Shown here: piece after piece, positions 8,554 to 17,212 of the stretch | Layout of the letters: each line of letters begins with the position of its first letter | Position numbering within the stretch: the stretch's first letter is position 1 | DNA from: CAZJRB01 sp964547995 | Lineage (GTDB): Bacteria; Planctomycetota; Planctomycetia; Pirellulales; Thermoguttaceae | Assembly (NCBI GenBank): GCA_964547995.1 | Contig: CAZJRB010000009.1 | Location: forward strand, 1-64,000 | Direction of reading: 5' to 3' | DNA: 64,000 nt | Position numbers and translations under genes: made by a program | Notes under the pieces: model-generated | The model's database searches: none | Seen by the model: the letters and a program-made list of their open reading frames with translations, nothing else | Told to the model about the DNA's origin: nothing

Positions 8554-10407
8554 CTACTTCTCCGAGTGGGTGGCCTTGGCCTCCTTGAGAAATGCGTCGA
8601 ACGTCCAGGTCCAATAGAGGAAGCGTTGTCGGGCGACGGGATCGTCGGCCAACTCGGCCAACGCCTTCTCGCGCAGCGTCTTCATCCGTTGCACCACATC
8701 CGGCGTAAAGACGACGGGGAACAGCCTCCTGGGCACGGGCCATCCGCCGGGTTGCTTGATGCGGTCTTTCGTCCACTCACCCTTCTCCCAAACATCGCAC
8801 TCCAGCCTCATGAGTTCGCGGGTGGTGCTGCCGGCCTTGCCGTAGAGCCGACGGCACATCTCGTCCAGCACCGCGTCCACGTCCAGATCCGGGTTCCAAA
8901 GCGCCTTCATCCACACGTACATCGTCGGGGCCGTGTTGGTCCACTCGCCCAGGCACATTCCGTTGAGGAAAGTCCCGGCACTGATGCCCTTGATGGCCTG
9001 GCAGTAATCGCGCACGAGGTGCGGGTACTGGTAGGGACCATAGGTCCAGGCAACGCAGTAGTCCCAGGTGGTGACGGGGACACATGCCTGCGCCCGGAAA
9101 TCGTGCAGACGCTGGATTCCTTCCTCGAAATTCTCGCGCTGCGCATTCAAGGGCATCGGGTAGGTGGTCATGGCGGACATGACCACCAGGTTGTCGGGAT
9201 AGTGCACTTCCTTGCGACACTCGTCGTAGTTCCAGTAGGGCAGGTAGATCACTTTCTTGTCGGGCCATCTTTGCTTGACGGCCTCGCACATGCGTTTGAC
9301 AAATTTAGCCATGATCAGCGAGGTGCCGCCAATCCGCGTACCGCCGCCTTTGGCAAACGTCTCCTGGCAAGCGGGGCAGTGACATCCTACCGGAGAGTCG
9401 GCAGGGGAAACGGTCACGCAGGTGGAAGTGACCCAGGTGGCGGCGCCGCCCTCGTCCCACACCCGCTTGCAACCGTCCAGCAGGAAATCGAGCGTCTCCT
9501 GGGAGCTGTAGCACAAGAAGCTGTAATTCCGGGTGCCGTCCTTGTTGATCGCGAACATTTCCTTGTGTTCTTCGTGAAACTCTTTCGGCCGGCGCCCGAG
9601 GTTCTGCGGCTCGTGCACCTTGATCTTGTAGGGCCAACTGCAACCTTCGCGCACCAGCGGGAGGTAATTCGACATGTCGACCGCCTCAACCCCGTCGGGG
9701 ATGGCGCCGGGCGGAAAGGGAAGCGGATCTTTTTCAGAAGAGTGTGCCGTCGTGGGGAGCTTCCAGCCGTGTCGCGGGTGATACTCCCGCAGACGGAAGA
9801 CGGGTTGATCGCTGTAATGCATCGGAGGGATGACGAGCGAGGCAGATCGAGTAACGCACCGCCCGCCGAGTTCGGCCGGCCAGTACCAGCGCACGCCGAC
9901 GAACCGTTCCAGGAAATCCGCCACGGCCCAGGCCGTACCCTCGTTGCTCCATTGCGCCCACCGGTCGCTACCAGGCGGCAAAGCCTTTGTGCTGCCCACC
10001 AGATAGACGCGATTGGGCGCGGTCTTTACCACGAAACCCTCTATCGGAATCTTTGCGGCATCAATACCTGCCTTGCGTGTCTCATCACAGTCGCCAATTA
10101 TAATGGCGGGCCGGTCGGCGGGCGGAGGTTGAGCGACTTGTTCGGGCTTGGCACCGGTGCCCAGGCGGATCACCTCAACTAGCTCGTCGACCAGCCGCTT
10201 CAGCGTCGCGCTGGGGTCGCGGTCGGCCACGAAGACCGCCGCCAGCGTTTGCCCGTCGCGCACGATTTCGACGGGCGGGTGTGCCGGCGCGTCCATCCAC
10301 TTTACTGGCGACAGGTCGCGCGGCTTCAGTTCTTCTCCGGCTGGTGCCGGAAGCACCATTGCGGCCATCATAGTGAAGAAGGTGATGAGTTTCACAAGCC
10401 GTTCCAC
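8554..10407 (-). CDS. Secreted DUF4838 protein (glycosidase-like)
   Basis: 617 residues from a GTG at 10407 (AAGGAGAG upstream; signal peptide VERLVKLITFFTMMAAMVLP). An ATG much further upstream would overlap the neighbouring gene with a non-signal sequence, so it was rejected. The N-terminal alpha/beta domain is followed by GTAWAVADFLERFVGVRWYW and, at ~340, the Cys cluster GCHCPACQ typical of DUF4838, then WPDKKVIYLPYWNYDECRK. DUF4838 proteins resemble alpha-glucuronidase (GH67) N-terminal plus barrel architecture and are thought to be glycoside hydrolases, but activity is not established. Its stop is 158 bases from the beta-helix gene start; 43 bases separate its start from the fusion gene's stop. 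Closely similar to the first half of that fusion. Confidence 0.8.
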   Translation of the reverse strand: MERLVKLITFFTMMAAMVLPAPAGEELKPRDLSPVKWMDAPAHPPVEIVRDGQTLAAVFVADRDPSATLKRLVDELVEVIRLGTGAKPEQVAQPPPADRPAIIIGDCDETRKAGIDAAKIPIEGFVVKTAPNRVYLVGSTKALPPGSDRWAQWSNEGTAWAVADFLERFVGVRWYWPAELGGRCVTRSASLVIPPMHYSDQPVFRLREYHPRHGWKLPTTAHSSEKDPLPFPPGAIPDGVEAVDMSNYLPLVREGCSWPYKIKVHEPQNLGRRPKEFHEEHKEMFAINKDGTRNYSFLCYSSQETLDFLLDGCKRVWDEGGAATWVTSTCVTVSPADSPVGCHCPACQETFAKGGGTRIGGTSLIMAKFVKRMCEAVKQRWPDKKVIYLPYWNYDECRKEVHYPDNLVVMSAMTTYPMPLNAQRENFEEGIQRLHDFRAQACVPVTTWDYCVAWTYGPYQYPHLVRDYCQAIKGISAGTFLNGMCLGEWTNTAPTMYVWMKALWNPDLDVDAVLDEMCRRLYGKAGSTTRELMRLECDVWEKGEWTKDRIKQPGGWPVPRRLFPVVFTPDVVQRMKTLREKALAELADDPVARQRFLYWTWTFDAFLKEAKATHSEK

Positions 10408-10450
10408 GGGTTCTCTCCTTGTTGTTGTTCTGCCACACTCTGTTTCGGTT

Positions 10451-13400
10451 CTACCCCGACGGCGCCGTGCGGACGGCGCGGAAGCCGTTCTGATCCTGGC
10501 GTGAGCGTACGCTGAACGAGCCGGCCCGCGGCCTGTAAGTTGCACGACTGCGGTCCGATACGCGGAGGCCGAAGGGCACGTCGCCAAAGAAACCGCCGCG
10601 TAATCCGGACCCGATGCCGTCGTTCTTCCCGGATGACGTTCCCCGGCAGTAATTCGCCTCAGGCCAATCCGCCGGCACGCTGGGCGTTCCCGCACCGTGC
10701 GTGCCCTGAAACGCTCGCCCCTTCACGTCACTCACGCCTATGACCTGCTCCCGCACGTTGCCGCTCAGTTCCAGGATACCCCAGTAGGAAGCGCCCGCCG
10801 CGGTGCGTCCGCTGTCGGGCGTGGCGAAGATTCCCGCCCGCATCGGGCCGCCCGGCACGGCGCTGACGCCTCCGCGGGCCGCGCCGCCGTAGAAGTCGGG
10901 CATCGTGAAGTCGTAGTTGGCGTTGCCGGCCGTTGTCCGGTAGTTCTCGGTGATGCGCTCATCGGCCGTGCCTTCGCGGGCCACGGCGTAGGGCGCACTG
11001 GCGATGGCTGCCGTCCCCCACGCGTATTCGTTCGGTACGGGCCCCAGCGGTCCGCGGCAGGCCTTTTCGTACTCCATCTCGGTCATGGGGCGCAGCCCCG
11101 CCCACGCCGCGAACTTGGCGCCGTCCCACCACGAGAGCAGGTTACACGCCTGGTGCGGCCCGGCCGGCTCAAAGTTCGGCCACGCGTCCGACAGGGAATA
11201 TCGCCCGGCGGCCGTGTAATGGGCTCCGGCGTGCTGGTCGTCCCCGGCCGAGGTGCTGTGGAAAACATCCTTCGTGATTGTGTTCAAGAAATCGGCAAAC
11301 TGCCGTCGCGTTACCTCGTACCGCATGCAGTAAAAGGCCTCGTAGCCGGTCGGAAAACCATCGCAGAGCGCCCCCTCCGGACCCATAGTCCGAGTTCCCT
11401 CTTCTTTGCCCATGCCCCAGAGCCGGCCGGGCGAGTTGCAGATGCGGCGGGCATCGGTCCCTTCCGTGACCGGGTGGCTCCAGTTCGCGTCAACCAGCAA
11501 AGGAATCGCGGGGCCGTCCTTCCAGGAACCGTCTGTGAAGCTGGCCGTTTCCGTCCCGCCCGATCCGACTGCGAAGGCTCCCCGGGGCACATAGACCATC
11601 TCGACGGCGAAGACCTTCAACTCGGCCTTGGCAGGCTCCGGCACCCCATCAGCCTTGTGCAGCCAGCGGAGCTTCACATCCTTGAGCTCGAACGGGCCGT
11701 GTCCGGGTGCGGCGCGATAGATGAATACGCCCGTGCCGTTGCCGTCGGTCAGGCCGACATCCAGCGTCGCCGCAGAGGGAACCACATGGTCGGCCGCGTC
11801 GGCCGAGAGCGTCACGTGTCGCCAGTCGTTGTTTTCTTGATCTTTCGGAGTGAGGAATTTCGCGAATACCCAGGCCGCGCTCCAACTCTCGACCGGCAGG
11901 TCTTTGCCGGTCACGTTGTTCGCAGCAGGCTCTGCCCATCGGGCCCGCCAGGTGTGGCCCCAGGAAAGGTCGAACCGTATTTCGCTTTCTCCCTCGACGG
12001 GGCCGTGGTGCCGGTGCACGTTGGCGATCCGAACGTGGTTGATCTCCGCCATCCCACCCCGAAAGCGAGCCACTGCGGTGTCGGACGGGGCACGCAAATC
12101 GCCCCTCGCTGGCGTCGCTTGGGCGTCCTGCGCCATCACCGCGTCGATCATCCCGGCGTACTCGACGAAGGCGTCGAACTCCCACGTCCAGTACAGGAAC
12201 GACTTTCGCGCGGCCGTGTCGCCGGCCTGCTCGATCTCGGACAACGCCCGGTCGCGCAACGTTTTCATCCGGGCCACCACGTCCGGCGGCCAGATTTCCC
12301 GGAACAGCCGGGGCGGGATGCGGTTCTCGCCGATACGCAGCGGACGCGACAACGCCGTGTTCTGCCATCGCTCGCACTGAAGCCGCAGCAGCTCGCGGGC
12401 GCTTTCCGCCCCCGGCCCAAAGAGCCGCCGGCACATCTCGTCGAGCGTCGCGTCCACGTCCAGCTCGGGGTCCCACAGCACGCGATTCCAAATGTAGTAC
12501 GTGGGCGCGGCGGTGATGAAACAGGCCCCGCCGTAAGTGAGAACCATCCCACCGTCAAGCCGTTCCCGGTTCTTTGAATAGAAGGCCTGCACGAGGTGCG
12601 GAAACTGGACCGGCCCGTACGTCCAATCGCTGGGGCTGGCGAAGTCGACCCACATGTTGACCGGGCGGCCAGACTTCGCACTCCAGGCTCGCAGTCTGTC
12701 CTCTTCCAGCTTGCGGACGGAGGGCTCACGCATCAGCCCCATCACGTCCAGGTTGAGGTGGCTGACGACAAGGTTGTCGGGGAACTCCGTGTCCTCGGGA
12801 CATTTCGGCATGGGCCAGGGTATGTAGATCACCGTTTTGTCTGGCCAGCGCTTCTTGACCTGTTCGCACAAACGCTTGACGAACAGGCCCATGAGCAGCT
12901 CTTCGCCGCCCTTGGCCAACGCGCGGCGACAGGCCGGGCAATGACACGCGGAGCCAACAGACCTGCCGCCTATATCCAGCGGGGCCCAGACGGTCACGCT
13001 GGAGCGTCGAATACCACCCACAAAAACGCCTTTGCCGTCTTGATCCCAGGCTCGCTCCAAATTCTCGACATAGCAGGCGAGCGTTTCCGGGGCGCTGTAG
13101 CAGAACAACTGGAAATTCCGGCTCCCGTCTTTATTCACCGCAAACACCGCCTCGTTGGTCTTCGGCACCTTTCCGATGAACTCGTAGATGCGAGCCCCAT
13201 GCTGTACGGCCTCATACGGCCAGCTATTGCCCTGCCGCATCAATCGAAAATGGTCACCCATCCAAAGGGTCTCTCTCTGCTCCTCCAGCACGTCCGGCGC
13301 CATGGCGAGCAACTGCTCATCAAACGAGCGGGCTTGGAGCCAATACCAGTCCTGGTACATGGTCCGATAAGGAAACACAGGCTGATCGCGGTAATGGACC

Positions 13401-13993
13401 GGCGGGATGACGAGCGACGCGCAGCGGGGAATGGACCGGCCGCCATACTGTGCGGGCCAATACCATCGCACGCCGACAAATCGCTCCAAAAAGTCGGCCA
13501 CGGCCCAGGCCGTGCCATCATCGCCCCTTCCGCCGGGCAGGGTCTGCGTGCTGCCCGCGAGAAAAATGCGGTTTGGGGCCGTCTTCACCGCAAACCCTTC
13601 GGGCGGAAGTTGCGCCGCATCGATGCCCGCCTGCCGTGCCGCCTCGCAGTCGCCGATCACGATCGCGGATTGGTCGGCGGCGGGAGGCTGATTCACCAGC
13701 TTAAGCGTGGCGCCGGTAGCGAGTCTGACCGTCTCGACCAATTGGTCAACAATCTGCTTGAACAGCGGAGGGCGGTGGCCGCGCCGTTTCGGAACGAAAG
13801 GTTCTCTACCTTTGGGGTCGACTACATAGACGACCGCCCGCGCACGCCCGTCGCGAACGATTTCGACCGGCGGGTGCGAGGGCGTCTTCAGCCAGGTTAC
13901 GTGCGTCAGGTCGCGCGGCTTCAGTTCGTCTCCCGCCAGTGCCGCTGTCGCCGTCGCAGCCGCCAGTGCGGTGAAGACAAAGAGTCGTTTCAT
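10451..13993 (-). CDS. DUF4838-SUMF1 fusion protein, secreted
   Basis: 1180 residues from the ATG at 13993 (signal peptide MKRLFVFTALAAATATAALA, GGAAGG upstream). Residues ~1-620 are a complete DUF4838 protein (GDELKPRDLTHVTW start, GTAWAVADFLERFVGVRWYW, CHCPACRR at ~350, WPDKTVIYIPWPMP). Residues ~640-795 are the locus-specific DAAWVF-type domain (RIANVHRHHGP, IRFDLSWGHTWRARW, WSAAWVFAKF). Residues ~796-1180 are the SUMF1-like domain (MVYVPRGAFAVGSGG, YCMRYEVTRRQFADFLNT, AAWAGLRPMTEMEYEKACRG, ending GFRAVRTAPSG). The frame is open throughout. The join sits where the DUF4838 neighbour at 8554 ends (FDAF..), so this is a fusion of two adjacent gene types in the same locus. It implies that the two families act on the same target. 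Confidence 0.8.
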   Translation of the reverse strand: MKRLFVFTALAAATATAALAGDELKPRDLTHVTWLKTPSHPPVEIVRDGRARAVVYVVDPKGREPFVPKRRGHRPPLFKQIVDQLVETVRLATGATLKLVNQPPAADQSAIVIGDCEAARQAGIDAAQLPPEGFAVKTAPNRIFLAGSTQTLPGGRGDDGTAWAVADFLERFVGVRWYWPAQYGGRSIPRCASLVIPPVHYRDQPVFPYRTMYQDWYWLQARSFDEQLLAMAPDVLEEQRETLWMGDHFRLMRQGNSWPYEAVQHGARIYEFIGKVPKTNEAVFAVNKDGSRNFQLFCYSAPETLACYVENLERAWDQDGKGVFVGGIRRSSVTVWAPLDIGGRSVGSACHCPACRRALAKGGEELLMGLFVKRLCEQVKKRWPDKTVIYIPWPMPKCPEDTEFPDNLVVSHLNLDVMGLMREPSVRKLEEDRLRAWSAKSGRPVNMWVDFASPSDWTYGPVQFPHLVQAFYSKNRERLDGGMVLTYGGACFITAAPTYYIWNRVLWDPELDVDATLDEMCRRLFGPGAESARELLRLQCERWQNTALSRPLRIGENRIPPRLFREIWPPDVVARMKTLRDRALSEIEQAGDTAARKSFLYWTWEFDAFVEYAGMIDAVMAQDAQATPARGDLRAPSDTAVARFRGGMAEINHVRIANVHRHHGPVEGESEIRFDLSWGHTWRARWAEPAANNVTGKDLPVESWSAAWVFAKFLTPKDQENNDWRHVTLSADAADHVVPSAATLDVGLTDGNGTGVFIYRAAPGHGPFELKDVKLRWLHKADGVPEPAKAELKVFAVEMVYVPRGAFAVGSGGTETASFTDGSWKDGPAIPLLVDANWSHPVTEGTDARRICNSPGRLWGMGKEEGTRTMGPEGALCDGFPTGYEAFYCMRYEVTRRQFADFLNTITKDVFHSTSAGDDQHAGAHYTAAGRYSLSDAWPNFEPAGPHQACNLLSWWDGAKFAAWAGLRPMTEMEYEKACRGPLGPVPNEYAWGTAAIASAPYAVAREGTADERITENYRTTAGNANYDFTMPDFYGGAARGGVSAVPGGPMRAGIFATPDSGRTAAGASYWGILELSGNVREQVIGVSDVKGRAFQGTHGAGTPSVPADWPEANYCRGTSSGKNDGIGSGLRGGFFGDVPFGLRVSDRSRATYRPRAGSFSVRSRQDQNGFRAVRTAPSG

Positions 13994-14018
13994 GAGGTGT
14001 TTCCTTCCCACAACTGCC

Positions 14019-15692
14019 TCAACGCCCGGTGCGCACAAAACGGAAGCCGGACGAGCTGTACTGCTGCCGAGGGTGGAAGAGAAGAGAGGGGTGCTCGCAT
14101 GTCGCCCGGAACCGATCCGATGTGCGGAGCCTCAGGTTCTCGTAGACCGGGTCCATCTTGCTGATAATGCCGCCTCCATAACGAGCGCCGCCGCGGTGGC
14201 CGATAGCGACAATGCTGAGGCCGTGCCAGCCTGGCGGTTGTCCGTCTCGCTTCTCCTCAGCCCTCGCGGGTCGGGCCAACGTCCCGTCACCATGCGTGCC
14301 CGCGAAGCGCCGTCCAAAGCGGTTGCCCACGGTAACCGTACGCTCGCCCGGGTCGCTGCTCAGCCCCAATATCCCCCAATACGAAGCGCCCGCCGAGATG
14401 CGTCCGCTGTCCGGCGTGGGGGCATTCGTGTCCGTGATCCGGTCCGTCCCCCAGGCGTATTGGTTCGGTCCGGGCCTGAACGGGCCTCGGCAGGCCTTCT
14501 CGTACTCCAGTTCCGTCATCAGCCGCAACCCCGCCCAGTTCGCGTACTGCAGGCCCTCGCTCCACGTCAGGTAATTGCACGCCAGGTGGGGCGCGTCGGT
14601 CCCGTACACCGCCGGCGTGGCGGGGGTCTTGCCGGGAACTGCGATCTTGATCCCCTGGGGGTCATCCGGCGCAAACACAAGCGTGCCGGCCGGGCAGTCG
14701 GGCCCGTTGCCCTTCGCGGTGACGTGGCTCTGCTGCTCGAAGCTGAGCGTGCTGAGAAACGCCGCGTACTCCCCCCGCGTGACCTCGTGCTTCATGCAAT
14801 AAAAGGCCGCGTAACCCTTGGGGAACTCGGCCGGAAGCGTCCGCGTCACGAAGCTAGTGAAGTCGTCGGCGCGAAGCATCCCGAGCCCTTCGCGGTTGCC
14901 CAGGTTCTTCTTGCTCTGGCCGCCTAGCGTGAGCACATCCTCGCTTTCGATCCGGAAGGGCTCGGTTGTGTTGCCGGCCGAGAACTGGCCGGTAACGAGA
15001 TGAATGTAACCGTGATGATGCCGCCGCAGATCGGTGTCGCCAACCGGGAACTGGCCTGGAGTCTGCTTCGTCGTGCCATCGCCAGCCCAGAAGGCACACT
15101 GTGGTACATGGACCATTTGGATCGCGAAGACCTTGAGGTTTGCTGCCCCGGGATTTTCTACGCCATCCTCGCCGTGCAGCCAACGTAGCGTGACGCCCTT
15201 GAAGTTGTTCGGGCCGCTGCCGGCCGTCGCGCGGTGGACAAAAACCCCAGTGCCGCGTTTGCCGTCGTCGGAAAGCCCAACCTCCAACATCGCTCCGGCG
15301 GGAACCGAATGGTCGGCAGCATTGGTCGAGAGCGTCACGTGCGACCAACCGTTGCCGCCCGCCTTACGGAATTTCGCGAACAACCAAGCTGCATCCCAGC
15401 TCTCGAGCTTGAGCATGCTGGTTCCGCCGTGCTCATCCGGGCCCACGTCCCAGGCCGCGCGCCAGGAGTGGTCCCAGGCCAGATCGAACCCGATTGTGCT
15501 TGCGCCCTCCACGCTGGTCGACTTGACGCTTACGTTATCGATCCGGATGGAATCAGCTTTGCCTGTGCCGCGGAAGCGGGCGTCGGGGTCATTGTCGGCC
15601 AAAGCCGCCGAGGCGGCCAGAACGCCTGAGACTCCGGCCAGCAGCGCCAAACCACACGCCATCCGAGCATTTTTTCTTGCCAGCTTGCTCAT
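14019..15692 (-). CDS. Secreted SUMF1/FGE-like protein, long type (paralogue 4)
   Basis: 557 residues from the ATG at 15692 (signal peptide MSKLARKNARMACGLALLAG..ALADND). It has the shared N-terminal domain (GKADSIRIDNVSVKS, IGFDLAWDHSWRAAWDVG, WDAAWLFAKFRKAG). The SUMF1 region has MVHVPQCAFWAGDG, YCMKHEVTRGEYAAFLST and NWAGLRLMTELEYEKACRG. The C-terminal block is LRLRTSDRFRA...GFRFVRTGR with one stray Cys, not the C-x4-C pair. There is an insertion with a partial internal repeat: GQFPVGDTDLRR and GQFSAGNTTEPFR follow one another, a local duplication of the GQFSAG element. Twenty bases separate it from the upstream paralogue and 25 from the fusion gene. Confidence 0.8.
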   Translation of the reverse strand: MSKLARKNARMACGLALLAGVSGVLAASAALADNDPDARFRGTGKADSIRIDNVSVKSTSVEGASTIGFDLAWDHSWRAAWDVGPDEHGGTSMLKLESWDAAWLFAKFRKAGGNGWSHVTLSTNAADHSVPAGAMLEVGLSDDGKRGTGVFVHRATAGSGPNNFKGVTLRWLHGEDGVENPGAANLKVFAIQMVHVPQCAFWAGDGTTKQTPGQFPVGDTDLRRHHHGYIHLVTGQFSAGNTTEPFRIESEDVLTLGGQSKKNLGNREGLGMLRADDFTSFVTRTLPAEFPKGYAAFYCMKHEVTRGEYAAFLSTLSFEQQSHVTAKGNGPDCPAGTLVFAPDDPQGIKIAVPGKTPATPAVYGTDAPHLACNYLTWSEGLQYANWAGLRLMTELEYEKACRGPFRPGPNQYAWGTDRITDTNAPTPDSGRISAGASYWGILGLSSDPGERTVTVGNRFGRRFAGTHGDGTLARPARAEEKRDGQPPGWHGLSIVAIGHRGGARYGGGIISKMDPVYENLRLRTSDRFRATCEHPSLLFHPRQQYSSSGFRFVRTGR

Positions 15693-15712
15693 CGCTGTCT
15701 CGCCCTTTCTTC

Positions 15713-17140
15713 TCATTTTGCCACCTCCTTCGGCGCCGTGCGCACACCGCGCCATTTGTGGTGTGGATGCCGATGAGGATCCACGAATGCCGCGTGGAGG
15801 CGGTCCGACGTGCGCGTACGCGGCAGGTCCAAGCCTGTGAATGTAACACCGCGGGGGTAAGGTGTCGCATCTCTGGGATAGCTAGGAGTATACCAACTGG
15901 AGCGCAACCCGGCGCCGACGGCGTCATCCTGCGGCCAGTCGGCGGGCAGGGCCGTTGAGCCCCGGCCGTGCGTGCCCGCGAACTTGCGCCCCGCGGCGTT
16001 GCCGACGGTGACCGTGCGCTCACTCTGGGACGCCAATTTGAACGCGTGCCAGTCCCAGGTGTCAAAGCCGCCCACGTGCCAGTGCGACGAGCCAACTTCG
16101 TCTGGCGCGGGTTCGCGCGGCCCGCGAAGGGCTTTCTCGAGTTCCAACTCCGTCATCGGACGCAGCGCGGCCCAGGCCGCGAAGGCCGCCCCATCCGCCC
16201 AGGACAACCCGTGGGCCCCGGGGCCCATGTTTCGGCCCCCCGTCTCTTCTGCTGAATAGGAGTAGTCTGGAGGTTCTCCGATACGTTTCCAACGAGATCC
16301 AGGATACCGTGCCTCGGCCTGCGCCGCGGGCAACGTATTCAAGAACTCGGCGTACTGGACCATCGTGATCCCGTACTTCATGCAATAGAAGGCTGAATAG
16401 CCGTTGGGAAAGGATGCGGGGACCTCGCCGCCGTCCTCTAATAAGTCGCCCTTCCTTATTCTCACCCACAGGCGGTCTTCACGGCGGCCAGTCGGGATCG
16501 GTCCGGCGCTCGTCACCTCGTACGGCAAAATGGCCTGGGCGCCGTCGGTGTACTTGTAGAATCCATTGAGTTCCGCGCCGCCAGAACCCAGGTAGAACGG
16601 TCCCTTGGGCACATACACCATTTGAACGGCGAATGGACGTATCCTCAAGCTCTTGAGGTTCTTGGCGATCCCTTGGTTGGCCGCGAGATCCAAGACGGCC
16701 GTCACGCCGTGTGCCGACAAATCGCCCTGGCCCTCTTTCGCCCGCCGAAGGAACATACCAACAAACCCGTCGTCGCCGCTTGGGACAATGAACTCAAGCG
16801 GCGTGCCTTTCGCTTGGCCGTAGCCCATCGGGTTCAGCACCTTGTCGGCGGCCAGCCGGACGTGCTGCCAGTCCGCCGAGCCCTCGGCTCGCGCCTTGAA
16901 GAATACCCAGGCCGCGTCGTGGTTGGTCTTGTCACGCCAGGACTCTGGCCAGGAAATGTCGAACTTCAGCGCCGCGGTGTGCGCGGCGCGCGGCGCGACC
17001 GTCACGTTTTCGATCCGTACGTTGTACATGGCTTGCCATCTGTTTTGTGCGCACACCGCGCCCGCGCCAAGCAGTACACAGACAATCGCAACCATCCGCA
17101 CATGGGGATTGGTCTCCATTACGTTACGTAGGCAATTCAT
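15713..17140 (-). CDS. Secreted SUMF1/FGE-like protein, short type (paralogue 5)
   Basis: 475 residues; GAGGAAG upstream of the ATG. Signal peptide core MVAIVCVLLGAGAVCAQ. Closest in the window to the protein at 1952-3289: NVRIENVTVAPRAAHTAALK, FDISWPESWRDKTNHDAAWV, VLNPMGYGQAKGTPLEFIVP, and LDLAANQGIAKN have direct counterparts there. The SUMF1 part has MVYVPKGPFYLGSGG, YCMKYGITMVQYAEFLNT and AAWAALRPMTELELEKALRG, ending RTRTSDR...WRGVRTAP. No catalytic cysteine pair. A short-type gene next to a long-type gene occurs at both ends of the locus, suggesting that a pair was duplicated as a unit. Confidence 0.8.
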   Translation of the reverse strand: MNCLRNVMETNPHVRMVAIVCVLLGAGAVCAQNRWQAMYNVRIENVTVAPRAAHTAALKFDISWPESWRDKTNHDAAWVFFKARAEGSADWQHVRLAADKVLNPMGYGQAKGTPLEFIVPSGDDGFVGMFLRRAKEGQGDLSAHGVTAVLDLAANQGIAKNLKSLRIRPFAVQMVYVPKGPFYLGSGGAELNGFYKYTDGAQAILPYEVTSAGPIPTGRREDRLWVRIRKGDLLEDGGEVPASFPNGYSAFYCMKYGITMVQYAEFLNTLPAAQAEARYPGSRWKRIGEPPDYSYSAEETGGRNMGPGAHGLSWADGAAFAAWAALRPMTELELEKALRGPREPAPDEVGSSHWHVGGFDTWDWHAFKLASQSERTVTVGNAAGRKFAGTHGRGSTALPADWPQDDAVGAGLRSSWYTPSYPRDATPYPRGVTFTGLDLPRTRTSDRLHAAFVDPHRHPHHKWRGVRTAPKEVAK

Positions 17141-17212
17141 AACTAGCTTCCTCGCTAGAGTCGCGATTGCTCTGGATTCGTCTTTCGCAGTTCCTTCGGC
17201 ACCTCGCCTGCC

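Noticed and set aside
8479..14164. Long plus-strand frames opposite the DUF4838 and fusion genes (8479-10182, 10697-12577, 12596-14164)
   Set aside because: Same GC-driven shadow effect; the minus-strand frames carry the domains, signal peptides and ribosome binding sites.
115..17140. Calling the SUMF1-like proteins sulfatase-activating formylglycine-generating enzymes
   Set aside because: No C-x4-C catalytic pair is visible in the C-terminal blocks, and no sulfatase gene lies in the window.
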